This document shows, in pieces, positions 29,820 through 38,305 of a stretch of DNA of 41,711 nt. Numbering within the stretch: the first letter of the stretch is position 1; each line of letters starts with the position of its first letter. The position numbers and the translations under genes were made by a program. The notes below the pieces were generated by a model, which saw only the letters and a list, made by a program, of their open reading frames with translations, had not been told where the DNA came from and searched no databases. The stretch lies in contig VMSV01000219.1 of assembly GCA_013791935.1 (NCBI GenBank), positions 1-41,711 on the forward strand. The letters are read 5' to 3'. This stretch comes from Desulfobacteraceae bacterium (lineage in GTDB: Bacteria; Desulfobacterota; Desulfobacteria; Desulfobacterales; UBA5616).

Positions 29820-30353
29820 CTACAATGGAAAATAATAAATGACTTTCAAAATTTCCGAGCCGGGATTTTTTTCCCCCAGGCTTCCGTTGGAAACGTGGCC
29901 AAAATGAAAGGCTAAGGCATTTTTATCCGGGAAAACATAACGCAATTCGATGCCGGACCGGAATTCAAGGTGACTCCCCAGTTCTATTCCCTTGTTGGAT
30001 GAATAAAAGCCAATGCCGAAGCTGGGGGTCAGAAAATAGTTTCCCGTAAGATGCAGGTGGGTGAGAATGCCCCCGGCCACGTAAAAAAGTTGATAGCCGA
30101 AATCGGTTCCCACCCAGGGTCTTACGTTGAGATATTCAAAAGACGGCCGGTATTCCAGGCTGCCCAGAACGATTTTATGGTGGTCCAGAATTCCGGCAGT
30201 TCCAAACCCTATGCCCAGAGTTGATTTTTCAGGAGGCCGGGCCTCTGAGTTCAGAGGGGAAAAAACAAGAAAGAGGATCAAGACCATCAGGAAGAATCTG
30301 CACGCGGAGGCATAAAGCCTTGGGAGGGTCCGGGTTTTGCATGGGTCTGTCAT
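29820..30353 (-). CDS. pagL: Lipid A 3-O-deacylase-like outer-membrane protein (PagL family)
   Basis: PagL is an outer-membrane beta-barrel that removes the 3-O-acyl chain of lipid A. The precursor of 177 residues has a signal peptide (FFLMVLILFLVFSPLNSEA) and ends with strands typical of PagL. The catalytic triad appears as His and Ser in FGHVSNGSLGEKNPGSE and the Glu at the end of that segment, followed by the last strand ILKVIYYFPL with a C-terminal hydrophobic residue. ATG 30353 is preferred because the signal peptide starts there; the longest frame (30440) adds 29 residues that would hide it. Modified lipid A may affect envelope permeability (inference). Confidence 0.85.
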   Translation of the reverse strand: MTDPCKTRTLPRLYASACRFFLMVLILFLVFSPLNSEARPPEKSTLGIGFGTAGILDHHKIVLGSLEYRPSFEYLNVRPWVGTDFGYQLFYVAGGILTHLHLTGNYFLTPSFGIGFYSSNKGIELGSHLEFRSGIELRYVFPDKNALAFHFGHVSNGSLGEKNPGSEILKVIYYFPL

Positions 30354-30500
30354 ATTTCGAATAGATTCCGTTTGTGCGATGGTGTGGAAAAAATAAAAAT
30401 CAGTTGAAAAGGAAACGGGTTCCTTATAAATCAAAATCATCCTGGTTGAAAGTGGATTTGAAGGTTTCGGGAAAAAAATACGAAGAGGAGCGAGAACCCA

Positions 30501-31637
30501 TTGGAATCCATTACGGAAAAACGAAAATTAGACAGGGAAAACACCCTGAGGCCCATCCGGTTTATCGAAGAAAAAAACATCGTCCGGGTGATTGATCAGA
30601 GACTTTTGCCCCATGAATTCAAATGGCTGGATCTGAAAACCGTGGAGGATGTGATTGCCGCCATTCAAACCATGGTCGTGAGGGGCGCTCCGCTCATCGG
30701 CGTCACCGCAGCCTATGGCGTGGTGCTGGCGGTTCTGAATACGGTGAAAATAAACCAAGGCGATGACTTTCTGGAAACCGAGTGCAGCAAAATCAAGGCC
30801 GCAAGGCCCACGGCGGTGAATCTCGCATGGGCTGTGGACAGGATTCTGGCAGAGGTCAGGACCGTGAAGGACCCGGATCAGAAAATAACAACAGCCAAAA
30901 AACAGGCCGGCATTATTGAGGCGTTTGAAACCGAAAGCTGTCGGCTCATCGGCGTTCATGGCCTGCCCTTGATGGAGGCCCTTTGTGAGGCAAAACATGG
31001 AAGAACCGTCAACATCCTGACCCACTGCAATGCGGGCTGGCTGGCCTGCGTGGAATACGGCACCGCAACCGCCCCCATCTATGCAGCCCATGAAAAGGGA
31101 ATCAATATTCATGTCTGGGTGGATGAAACCCGGCCCTTGAACCAGGGGGCCAGACTCACGGCCTGGGAGCTTGGCCGAAAAGGGGTGAAGCATACGGTGA
31201 TCACGGACAATGCCGGGGGCCATCTCATGCAACACGGCCTGGTGGACGCCGTGATCGTGGGAACGGACCGGACCACCCATACTGGGGACGTGGCCAACAA
31301 GATCGGCACCTATTTAAAGGCCCTGGCGGCCAAAGACAACGGCATCCCCTTTTACGTGGCCTTGCCCTCCTCCACCTTTGACTGGACTTTGACGGACGGT
31401 ATTCAGGAGATCCCCATTGAGGAAAGGGAGCCCCATGAGGTGCGATATGTTCAGGGTCTTGACGGGGGGAAAATCAGAAATGTCCTGGTTCCTCCGGAGC
31501 AAAGCCCGGTGGCCAATTTTGCCTTTGATGTAACCCCGGCTCGCCTGGTCACGGCCTTCATCACGGAACGGGGGGTCTGCAAGCCCACCCGAGAGGATAT
31601 TTTGAAATTGTTTCCGGAAAAAAGGGAAATCCCTTGA
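30501..31637 (+). CDS. mtnA: S-methyl-5-thioribose-1-phosphate isomerase
   Basis: MtnA isomerises methylthioribose-1-phosphate to methylthioribulose-1-phosphate in methionine salvage. The 378-residue product has the family signatures VVRGAPLIGVTAAYGVVLA, THCNAGWLACVEYGTA with the catalytic Cys, and the catalytic Asp in GTDRTTHTGDVANKIGTY. It belongs to the eIF2B-alpha-like isomerase family. The start is TTG 30501, with GAGGAG ten bases upstream. It overlaps or abuts the AhbB-like gene. No other mtn gene is nearby. Ribose-1,5-bisphosphate isomerases are related, but length and motifs favour MtnA. Confidence 0.93.
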   Translation: MESITEKRKLDRENTLRPIRFIEEKNIVRVIDQRLLPHEFKWLDLKTVEDVIAAIQTMVVRGAPLIGVTAAYGVVLAVLNTVKINQGDDFLETECSKIKAARPTAVNLAWAVDRILAEVRTVKDPDQKITTAKKQAGIIEAFETESCRLIGVHGLPLMEALCEAKHGRTVNILTHCNAGWLACVEYGTATAPIYAAHEKGINIHVWVDETRPLNQGARLTAWELGRKGVKHTVITDNAGGHLMQHGLVDAVIVGTDRTTHTGDVANKIGTYLKALAAKDNGIPFYVALPSSTFDWTLTDGIQEIPIEEREPHEVRYVQGLDGGKIRNVLVPPEQSPVANFAFDVTPARLVTAFITERGVCKPTREDILKLFPEKREIP

Positions 31638-32149
31638 CAATTTTTCAGGAGAAGGCTTTAAATTCCTCCATGTTAAGCGAACGGGAAGTGCAAATAATTC
31701 TTGCGATTCAGGGCGATATTCCCATTACGGCCAAGCCCTTTGAAGACATGGCCAAAAACATGGGAATTTCCGAGGAGACCTTTCTGGAAACCTTGAAAAG
31801 CCTTTGTGACCGGGGGGTGATTCGAAGGCTGGGGGCAACCCTGAAGCACCAGAACTCCGGATTTGCGGCCAATGCCATGATCGCCTGGCAGGTTGCCGAG
31901 GACCGGGTGGAAGCCGTGGGCAACATTATGTCCGGGTTCAGGGAGGTTTCCCATTGCTACCGAAGGGACCCCAAACCCGACTGGCCCTACAACCTGTACA
32001 CCATGGTCCATGCCAAAAGTGAGGAATCCTGCCTGGAAACCGCACGGAAAATGGCGAAAAAAGCCGGCCTTGAGACGTTTAAACCCCTGTTCAGTCGGCG
32101 GGAACTCAAAAAGACCTCCATGAAATATTTTGCATCGGACGTCTGTTGA
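31634..32149 (+). CDS. Siroheme decarboxylase subunit-like protein (AhbB/Lrp family)
   Basis: The product (about 171 residues) has an N-terminal winged-helix part of the Lrp/AsnC type (REVQIILAIQGDIPITAKPF...GISEETFLETLKSLCDRGVIRRLGATLKHQNSGF) and a C-terminal RAM-type domain with VSHCYRRDPKPDWPYNLYTMVHA, which is the signature of AhbA/AhbB and NirDLGH siroheme decarboxylases. These convert siroheme to didecarboxysiroheme in the alternative heme and heme d1 pathways. Partner AhbA is not seen here, nor AhbC or AhbD. The start is TTG 31634 (AGGGA eight bases upstream), overlapping the mtnA stop; ATG 31670 is an alternative. A DNA-binding role is less likely. Confidence 0.82.
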   Translation: MTIFQEKALNSSMLSEREVQIILAIQGDIPITAKPFEDMAKNMGISEETFLETLKSLCDRGVIRRLGATLKHQNSGFAANAMIAWQVAEDRVEAVGNIMSGFREVSHCYRRDPKPDWPYNLYTMVHAKSEESCLETARKMAKKAGLETFKPLFSRRELKKTSMKYFASDVC

Positions 32150-32153
32150 TGTT

Positions 32154-33506
32154 ATGGCGCCTTCCCCAAGCCCCGCCCCCCATGTTCTTCTGATCAATCC
32201 CTGGATTCACGACTTTGCCGCCTACGATGTATGGGCAAAACCCATGGGACTATTGATGCTTGGTGCCATTCTCAGGCTTCACGGGATTCAGGTTTCGTAC
32301 ATCGACTGCCTGGACCGGTTTCATGCAAAAGCCCGCGCCACAGACCCTTTTTTGAGAAACGGCCGGGGACCGTATCTCAAAACCCCCCTGGAAAACCCCA
32401 AAGGCCTGGAGGATATCGACCGGCGGTTTTCCCGCTACGGCATTCGGCCCGACTGGCTGACCCAGGATCTGAAAAACATTGCGCCGCCCGATCTGATCCT
32501 GGTGACCTCCCTCATGACCTACTGGTATCCGGGAACCATTGAAACCATCCAAATCCTGAAAAAGGTTTTTCCTCGAATCCCCGTGATCCTCGGGGGGATT
32601 TACCCCACCCTGTTTCCGGATCATGCGCAAAAAACCTGCGGGGCGGATCGTGTGGTTTCCGGCCCCGGAACCCAAGGCCTGTTAAAGTGGATCCAGGAAT
32701 ATACGGGCTACCGGATTGAGCCTGCTTTCGATCCCGAGGATCTCAACACCTTTCCCTACCCGGCGTTTGATCTTCAGACCCGAGTTTCCTACGTACCCTT
32801 GCTTACCTCGTTGGGTTGCCCCTTTTCCTGCGCCTATTGCGCATCGCCCATCCTGAACCCAAAGCATCTGAGGAGAAATCCCGAGGCGGTGGTGAAGGAA
32901 ATCTTGCACTGGCATGGAGAATACGGGGTGAAGGATTTTGTGTTCTATGACGATGCCCTGCTGGTGAATCCCGAGCGGCATATTTTCCCCATGCTTAAAG
33001 GCGTGCTGGATGCTGGAATCCAGGTCCGGTTTCACACACCCAATGCCGTGCACGCCAAGGAAGTGACCCGGGAAATGGCCTTGCTGATGAAAGCCTCCGG
33101 GTTCCATACCCTTCGCCTGGGGGTAGAAACCGGGGATTTTTCAAACCGATCCAAAGATCTGGATCAGAAATTGACCCTGAAGGAGTTCAAAAGTGCCGTC
33201 CAATCCCTGCAAAGCGCCGGGTTTTCCAAAAGCCAGGTGGGTGCGTATCTTCTGACGGGTCTTCCGGAGGAATCGGAAAAGGAGGTTGCCCTTTCCATTG
33301 ACATGGTAAAGAATCAGGGTCTCACTCCGGTGCTCGCCTATTACACGCCTCTGCCCGGAACGGGTTTGTGGGAAAAGGCCAAAGCCGCATCCCGGTATGA
33401 TCTTGAAGCGGACCCGATTTTTACCAACAACGCGATTTTTCCTTGCAGCAAAGAGCCGTTTTCCTGGCAGCGGATTTCCCGGTTGAAAGCCCGGGTCAGA
33501 GGGTAA
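32154..33506 (+). CDS. B12-binding-domain radical SAM protein
   Basis: The 450-residue product has an N-terminal cobalamin-binding-like domain (HVLLINPWIHDFAAYDVWAKPMGLLMLGAILRLHG...VILGGIYPTLFPDHA) and a radical SAM domain with the cluster motif CPFSCAYC followed by ASPILNPKHLRRNPEAVVKEI. The C-terminal part has GAYLLTGLPEESEKEV, usual in this family. Such proteins perform methylations and other radical reactions on unactivated carbons; the substrate is unknown. ATG 32154 is preferred; it starts 4 bp after the AhbB-like stop, so the genes are translationally coupled. The longer frame starts with TTG 32130 inside the previous gene. It converges on the DHH phosphoesterase with 3 bp between. 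Confidence 0.9.
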   Translation: MAPSPSPAPHVLLINPWIHDFAAYDVWAKPMGLLMLGAILRLHGIQVSYIDCLDRFHAKARATDPFLRNGRGPYLKTPLENPKGLEDIDRRFSRYGIRPDWLTQDLKNIAPPDLILVTSLMTYWYPGTIETIQILKKVFPRIPVILGGIYPTLFPDHAQKTCGADRVVSGPGTQGLLKWIQEYTGYRIEPAFDPEDLNTFPYPAFDLQTRVSYVPLLTSLGCPFSCAYCASPILNPKHLRRNPEAVVKEILHWHGEYGVKDFVFYDDALLVNPERHIFPMLKGVLDAGIQVRFHTPNAVHAKEVTREMALLMKASGFHTLRLGVETGDFSNRSKDLDQKLTLKEFKSAVQSLQSAGFSKSQVGAYLLTGLPEESEKEVALSIDMVKNQGLTPVLAYYTPLPGTGLWEKAKAASRYDLEADPIFTNNAIFPCSKEPFSWQRISRLKARVRG

Positions 33507-33509
33507 TAA

Positions 33510-34400
33510 TCAGTTTTTTCGATTTTCTTTCAGGGCCTGAATGATTTTGGGTAAATACTCCGAAGCCTTGCTCATGTGGAAAGAGCAGGCGCCGGCCTTT
33601 TCATGGCCTCCACCCTCAAAATCCTTGAGCAGCAACCCCACATTGATATTGCAGTTCCGGTTAAAGATGCTGTGGCCTACGCTGGCAATGATCTTGGACC
33701 GGTCCTGGTTGTCATACCTTATTTTAAGGTTCACCACAGACTCGGGGAAGAGGCAATAGCTTAGAAACCGGTTTCCCTGGGGTACATGGGCTAAGGGCCG
33801 GAAATCCGTAATGGCCAGGGCCCCCTCCATTTTCGTGTGCTGCTGAAGTAAACTTTTGAAATCATTATTTTTTTGAATTTGATTTCGGCAACGATTCCTC
33901 ACCTGATCATCTTCCATCACCTCTTCAAAGGGGTGTTGTCCCAGCAGTTTCACCAGGTGGTTCCAGTAGGGCTCGTCCAGGGCCTCGGCACCGGAGATGG
34001 TCATGGAAAGCAGAATGTAGGGATAATTTTCCGGATGGAGCACCTCTTCCTTGGACAGGTCCGCGGCATCTATCTTATCCGCCTGGCGCACCAGTTCATC
34101 ATAGTTCCGTTTGAGCCTGTCCCGGTAATACCGGAATACCAGGCCTGCGGCAGAGGGCGCAAGTTCGTACAAACCTTGAAAGGCAATGTCCGGTTTGTTG
34201 GAAAAATGATGGTCAAACCACAAGGCGCAATGCTCATGAAAAGGTAGATTGGCCAGAATATCATCCTTTTTTATTTTCACCAGACCCTTCTGAACATCGC
34301 TGGGCTCAACCCAGTAGGTGGGTTGGGTGATGGTTTCCGCCTCATAAATCAATACCGCACATACCACCCCGTCAAAGTCCGGGCGTGTTACAATTCGCAT
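33510..34400 (-). CDS. DHH-family phosphoesterase
   Basis: The 296-residue product has the DHH family motifs in order: RPDFDGVVCA (motif I, the usual HxDxDG with Arg in place of His), the acidic motif II in EHCALWFDHHFSN (motif III, DHH) and the C-terminal DHHA1 motif GGGHEKAGACSF. Members hydrolyse short RNAs (NrnA), cyclic dinucleotides or pyrophosphate/polyphosphate. The Arg in the first motif is unusual and could alter metal binding. It starts at ATG 34400, and lies convergent to the radical SAM gene. The upstream gap of about 200 bp to pepA is shared by the two divergent genes. Confidence 0.88.
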   Translation of the reverse strand: MRIVTRPDFDGVVCAVLIYEAETITQPTYWVEPSDVQKGLVKIKKDDILANLPFHEHCALWFDHHFSNKPDIAFQGLYELAPSAAGLVFRYYRDRLKRNYDELVRQADKIDAADLSKEEVLHPENYPYILLSMTISGAEALDEPYWNHLVKLLGQHPFEEVMEDDQVRNRCRNQIQKNNDFKSLLQQHTKMEGALAITDFRPLAHVPQGNRFLSYCLFPESVVNLKIRYDNQDRSKIIASVGHSIFNRNCNINVGLLLKDFEGGGHEKAGACSFHMSKASEYLPKIIQALKENRKN

Positions 34401-34608
34401 GGCTGTCTCCTTGTCCAGGATTCACATTCTCCATCTGATCCCGTCAGAATCAGAAGCCGATTACTATAAACAATTTGGAACACGATTACAACAGATTGCC
34501 TAAAAAAAATCAAAGATAAACCTCCGGAAAAGATAAAGAATTTGTAATCCCTGTTAAAACAGGCTAATACAAAAAATATGATAAAAACCCTAAAAAGGAG
34601 AAAACAGC

Positions 34609-36078
34609 ATGTTGAAACTGGTATCCGGTGATCCGGGAAAATTCAAGTGTTCCGCCTGGGTAATCCCGGTCTGTGAAAATGCGGCCCTTAATGAAGATAA
34701 ATTCATCACAGATCTTGTGGATCAGGCAAAAAAGCTGGCGGACTTCAAAGGAAAGCCGGAAGAGCAGGTCCTTCTTTACGGGATGCCAGGGGTTGTCGCC
34801 CGGCAGGTCATTTTTGCAGGGCTGGGGAAAAAAGAGGAAATCCAGGCCGAAAGCCTTAGGAAAGCAGCCGGAAGGGCCATTAAAACCTGCCTGAAAAATG
34901 AGGTGTCCGAGGCTTTGATGATGGTTCCCAACTCCAAAAACCTGGCCATGGAACCGGAGAAAATATTAAAGGCTCTTCTGGAAGGAGCTTGCCTTGCCAA
35001 CCAGGTATTTGATGCCTACAAGGGTGAAAAAAAACAGAAACCCTTGAAGGAGATCGGATTTTTCACAGACGCAGAAACCGCTGAAAAGAATAGGGCTCTT
35101 CTGAAAAGGGTGGAGGACATCTCCCACGGAACGTTCCTGGCCCGGCAGTGGGTGACCATGCCGTCCAACGACAAAAAACCTGCGCTTCTCGCGGCCATGA
35201 TGAAAAAAGAAGCAGAAAAAGAAAAGCTCAAAGTTACGGTTCTGGATGAAAAGCAATTGAAACAGCAGAAATTCGGAGCCATGCTGGCCGTGGCCCAAGG
35301 CAGCGCAAACGCCCCCGGGTTGGTGATCATGGAATACAGGGTTCCCAAGGCCAAAAAAACCATCGCCTTGGTGGGAAAGGGAGTTACGTTTGATTCCGGC
35401 GGGATCAACATCAAACCGTCTGCCGGGATGGAGGAAATGAAAACCGACATGGCCGGTGCCGCTGCCGTGGCTGGCGCCCTCATTGCCATTGCCCGAATTA
35501 AACCCAAGGTCAATGTGGTGGGGGTGATGCCCCTGGTGGAAAACATGCCGTCGGGCAGCGCCACCCGGCCCGGGGATGTGATTCGGTCCTACAGCGGAAA
35601 AACCGTGGAAATCGGCAATACCGATGCGGAAGGCCGTTTGATTCTCATTGACGCCCTCGCCTATACCCTGAAAAAATACAAGCCCCACACCATCATCGAT
35701 ATGGCCACCCTCACCGGGGCCTGCGTGGTGGCTCTGGGGGATAAAATTGCCGGGGTGTTCTCGCCGGATCAAACTCTGGCCAAAGCCATTGTGGATTCCG
35801 GGACGGAGACCTGGGAGCGGTGCTGGCAATTGCCCATGCCCGAAGACTATAAGGAATTGTTGAAAAGCGATATTGCGGACATTCACAACATGAGCAGTTC
35901 CCGGTATGGAGGAGCCATTACCGCTGCCCTGTTCCTGGCGGATTTTGTGGGGGATGCCCGATGGGCTCACATTGATATTGCCGGGCCGTCCTACAGCAAG
36001 AAGCCCGATGCCTATTGCAGCACCGCCGGAACCGGGTTCGGGGTGCGGTTGCTCTGTGATCTGTTGGAAAAATTATAG
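34609..36078 (+). CDS. pepA: Leucyl aminopeptidase (cytosol aminopeptidase, M17)
   Basis: M17 enzymes are hexameric two-metal peptidases that cut N-terminal residues; in E. coli PepA also binds DNA in cer recombination. The 489-residue product has the catalytic domain with VGKGVTFDSGGINIKPSAGM (metal ligands Lys and Asp), MKTDMAGAAAV, and the hallmark NTDAEGRLIL. The N-terminal domain has the usual length. ATG 34609 follows AAAAAGGAG by 8 bases. No paired gene suggests specialised function. The 3' end runs to within 5 bp of the convergent PIN toxin gene. Confidence 0.96.
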   Translation: MLKLVSGDPGKFKCSAWVIPVCENAALNEDKFITDLVDQAKKLADFKGKPEEQVLLYGMPGVVARQVIFAGLGKKEEIQAESLRKAAGRAIKTCLKNEVSEALMMVPNSKNLAMEPEKILKALLEGACLANQVFDAYKGEKKQKPLKEIGFFTDAETAEKNRALLKRVEDISHGTFLARQWVTMPSNDKKPALLAAMMKKEAEKEKLKVTVLDEKQLKQQKFGAMLAVAQGSANAPGLVIMEYRVPKAKKTIALVGKGVTFDSGGINIKPSAGMEEMKTDMAGAAAVAGALIAIARIKPKVNVVGVMPLVENMPSGSATRPGDVIRSYSGKTVEIGNTDAEGRLILIDALAYTLKKYKPHTIIDMATLTGACVVALGDKIAGVFSPDQTLAKAIVDSGTETWERCWQLPMPEDYKELLKSDIADIHNMSSSRYGGAITAALFLADFVGDARWAHIDIAGPSYSKKPDAYCSTAGTGFGVRLLCDLLEKL

Positions 36079-36083
36079 AACCA

Positions 36084-36473
36084 CTACCAAACAACCTTGA
36101 CCCCGTATGCGGCCAAGACAGCGTCTGATGAAACAAGGGCCAATTTTTCTGAAATTGCCTGGGCGATAAGCAGGCGGTCGAAGGGATCACGATGGTGAAA
36201 CGGCATTTTTTCAATCTTTGACAGATGCCGCAATTCTATTTGAAGCAGAGCAAAACCATTTGCTGTGAGATGCTCCGATACAAAATTCTCGATGGGTTTG
36301 GAAATTCGCAACTTTCCTAAATTTGATTTTATAGCCATCTCCCAACAACTGGCCATGCTCAGAAAGCACACATTGTTTTCATTGGCAATCACACGTCTAG
36401 CTGCATCGGAGAGATCGGGTGCGGCATCGACCCATCGAAGGAAGGCGTTTGTATCCAGGAGAAAACGCGGCAT
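36084..36473 (-). CDS. PIN-domain ribonuclease toxin (VapC family)
   Basis: The 129-residue product is a PIN nuclease with the acidic residues expected for metal binding: Asp7 in FLLDTNAFLRW, the Glu in SCWEMAIKSNLGKL, the Asp pair in HRDPFDRLLIAQA and the Asp in LVSSDAVL. VapC toxins cleave tRNA or rRNA. It is coded with the antitoxin immediately upstream: its start ATG at 36473 overlaps the antitoxin stop by one base (TAATG). The orientation, antitoxin first, is typical. All catalytic residues are intact, so it should be active. Confidence 0.92.
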   Translation of the reverse strand: MPRFLLDTNAFLRWVDAAPDLSDAARRVIANENNVCFLSMASCWEMAIKSNLGKLRISKPIENFVSEHLTANGFALLQIELRHLSKIEKMPFHHRDPFDRLLIAQAISEKLALVSSDAVLAAYGVKVVW

Positions 36474-36700
36474 TAAACATTCTCCTTAAAATCCGGCAGG
36501 AGTTCATCAAAATCCGGTGCAATATAAAGAATTTGGCCTTTGGCCGAGCCTGGCTGCCGAACCTTTTTCACTTCATGTATCGGTATGAGTTTCAGGAGAG
36601 GTTTGTTATCCCTGGCGATGACGATTTCTTCTCCCAGCATAGCCAGTTTTATAAGTTTTGAAAAATGTGACTTTGCTTCGGCTATATTGAATTGTTTCAT
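36473..36700 (-). CDS. Antitoxin of the Phd/YefM type
   Basis: The 75-residue product opens with MKQFNIAEAKSHFSKLIKLAMLGEEIVIARDNKPLLKLIPI, a Phd/YefM N-terminal DNA-binding domain, and ends in a short acidic region (IAPDFDELLPDFKENV) that probably wraps around the toxin. A good GGAGGTG site precedes ATG 36700. The antitoxin neutralises the PIN toxin and with it likely represses the operon through the palindrome at 36713-36737. Confidence 0.92.
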   Translation of the reverse strand: MKQFNIAEAKSHFSKLIKLAMLGEEIVIARDNKPLLKLIPIHEVKKVRQPGSAKGQILYIAPDFDELLPDFKENV

Positions 36701-36712
36701 GGCACACCTCCA

Positions 36713-36737
36713 TGTTGGTCATTTTATATGGCCAACA
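36713..36737. promoter_or_regulatory. Likely operator of the Phd/VapC toxin-antitoxin operon
   Basis: The inverted repeat has arms TGTTGGTCAT (36713-36722) and ATGGCCAACA (36728-36737), matching at 9 of 10 positions around a 5-base centre. It lies 12 bp upstream of the antitoxin start codon, where autoregulatory sites are usual. Confidence 0.65.
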
Positions 36738-36789
36738 ACAGCATGTCAAGGTGCATTTTTTTCAGGACCGGAGGACGGGGTCAGGGCGG

Positions 36790-36972
36790 TTATGGAATGA
36801 TCTTGACCCTTCCCACGAGACCGTTTTCAGGTTGGACCTTGATCCCGTGGGGAGGGGTGGGAAATTGTGTTAAAATCTTGCGGACCATGCCTTGGGCGAG
36901 TTTTCCAACGTTCGGGGCCTGTAAAAATAGCATGGACACCTTCCTGCCGGATCTTATCGCCGCTTGTTTGAT
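36790..36972 (-). CDS. ywbE: YwbE-like (DUF2196) small protein, start codon unclear
   Basis: A short frame downstream of serC encodes ...IKQAAIRSGRKV..., then GKLAQGMVRKILTQFPTPPHGIKV and ENGLVGRVKII. This matches the YwbE/DUF2196 pattern, where a conserved GKLTxGxVKDILT is followed by HPHGIKVRLExGxVGRV. The function of YwbE proteins is unknown. The family similarity begins before the first ordinary start codon: candidates are ATG 36933 (47 residues), GTG 36939, or a rare ATC at 36972 (60 residues) that lies 8 bases after AAGGA. Either an unusual start is used or the gene has lost its own start; the coordinates given assume ATC. The stop is at 36790-36792. It is probably cotranscribed with serC, 11 bp upstream. 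Confidence 0.6.
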   Translation of the reverse strand: MKQAAIRSGRKVSMLFLQAPNVGKLAQGMVRKILTQFPTPPHGIKVQPENGLVGRVKIIP

Positions 36973-36983
36973 CCTGTCAGTCC

Positions 36984-38099
36984 TTATTTTTTCACTTCTT
37001 CATAGGCCCATTCCAGCCAGGGGAGAAGCTTTTCAATATCGGCCTTCTCAACCGTGGCTCCACACCAGAAACGCAGGCCCGGAGGCGCATCACGGTAGGC
37101 GCCGCAGTCATAGGCTGCGTTCTCCTTTTCCAGTAATTTTACCAGGGCCTTCACCTGATCCGGGGTTAAGTCCACGGTAAAACAGACGCTGGTGTTGGAT
37201 CGGATGTCCTTGGTTTCCGCCAGAAAATGGATCCAGGAATGGGTTTCCACGAATTTTTCGAATACGCTTAGGTTGGCTTGGGAACGCTCGATCAAACCGG
37301 GAAGCCCGCCGATGCTGTCCGCCCAGGACAGAGCATCCAGATAATCTTCGTTACAGAGCATGGACGGGGTGTTGATGGTGGACCCTTCAAAGATATCCTT
37401 GTTCAGCTGGCCTTTTTTGGTCATGCGGAATATTTTGGGCATGGGCCAGGGCGGCGTATAGGTTTCAAGGCGTTGGACCGCGCGCGGGGAAAGGATCAGC
37501 ATGCCGTGGGCTGCCTCGCCCCCCAGCACTTTCTGCCAGGAGAAGGTGGCCACATCGATCTTTTTCCAGGGGATCTCCATGGCGTAGACTGCGGATGTGG
37601 CATCGCAAATGGTGAGACCTTCACGGTTGTCCGGAATCCAGTCGCCATTCGGCACCTTTACCCCACCTGTGGTGCCGTTCCAAGTGAAGATCACATCGTT
37701 TTTGAAATCCGCCTGCTTGAAATCCGGCAGTTTGCCGTAATCTGCCATGAAGGTTCTCACGTTGGACAGCTTGAGCTGCTTTTCGATGTCCGTTGCCCAT
37801 TCCTTTCCGAAAGATTCCCAGTAGAATACATCCACACCCCTGGGTCCGAGCAAGGACCAGAGCGCCATTTCCATGGCCCCGGTATCTGAAGCCGGGACGA
37901 TGCCCACATGATAATCCACCGGGATATTGAGGATGCGTTTGGTTTCATCAATGGACTTCTTGAGTCTGGCTTTTCCCAGGGAACCGCGATGGGATCTTCC
38001 CAGGGGAGCGGATTTGAGGTTTTCAAGCTGATATCCGGGCCGCTTGGTGCAGGGTCCGGAAGAAAAATTCGGCATGGCGGGTTTTACGGTTGGTTTCAT
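36984..38099 (-). CDS. serC: Phosphoserine aminotransferase
   Basis: SerC makes 3-phosphoserine from 3-phosphohydroxypyruvate and glutamate in serine synthesis. The 371-residue product is of the group best known from alphaproteobacteria and archaea ([28 protein letters not shown] at the N terminus). The PLP lysine lies in [35 protein letters not shown] and [14 protein letters not shown] are cofactor-binding elements. ATG 38099 follows TAGGAGGC by 5 bases. No serA is nearby. A small ywbE-like gene follows on the same strand. Confidence 0.94.
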   Translation of the reverse strand: MKPTVKPAMPNFSSGPCTKRPGYQLENLKSAPLGRSHRGSLGKARLKKSIDETKRILNIPVDYHVGIVPASDTGAMEMALWSLLGPRGVDVFYWESFGKEWATDIEKQLKLSNVRTFMADYGKLPDFKQADFKNDVIFTWNGTTGGVKVPNGDWIPDNREGLTICDATSAVYAMEIPWKKIDVATFSWQKVLGGEAAHGMLILSPRAVQRLETYTPPWPMPKIFRMTKKGQLNKDIFEGSTINTPSMLCNEDYLDALSWADSIGGLPGLIERSQANLSVFEKFVETHSWIHFLAETKDIRSNTSVCFTVDLTPDQVKALVKLLEKENAAYDCGAYRDAPPGLRFWCGATVEKADIEKLLPWLEWAYEEVKK

Positions 38100-38224
38100 T
38101 CAAGCCTCCTAAAGCGGTTTTGGTATTCAAACCCTTTTATAAAAAAATTCGGTGGATCATTTCCTCTCTATGGAATTAAGGTGCGGATAATGACTTAAAA
38201 TGATTTAAACGTCAAGGATGTTTC

Positions 38225-38305
38225 ATGTTACGTCAGGGGGGCTTATTCCCGCCCTTTCCGGGCGTGTTCATGCACCTCGAAGCCCTCTCAAAGCTATTGT
38301 TGGCC
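38225..38305 (-). other. Degenerate attC-like site at the end of the array
   Basis: The R'' box GGCCAAC (38299-38305) is exactly complementary to the front box GTTGGCC of its cassette. Inside are hairpins CGCCC/GGGCG and GGGCTT/AAGCCC. The R' end is poor: GTAACAT (38225-38231) after CCTGAC, or alternatively GTTTAAA at 38204-38210. The toxin stop codon lies inside the site. Confidence 0.5.

Noticed and set aside
30528..31280. 250-codon minus-strand frame across mtnA
   Set aside because: mtnA carries all catalytic motifs on the plus strand; the reverse product is His/Gly-rich without motifs.
34966..35970. 334-codon open frame on the minus strand, antisense to pepA
   Set aside because: It lies wholly inside pepA, has a His/Gly-rich composition typical of the reverse frame of a GC-rich gene, and shows no family motif or ribosome binding site.
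36692..37180. 162-codon plus-strand frame over the ywbE-like gene and the serC 3' end
   Set aside because: The minus strand encodes two recognisable proteins here; the plus-strand product has no motif.
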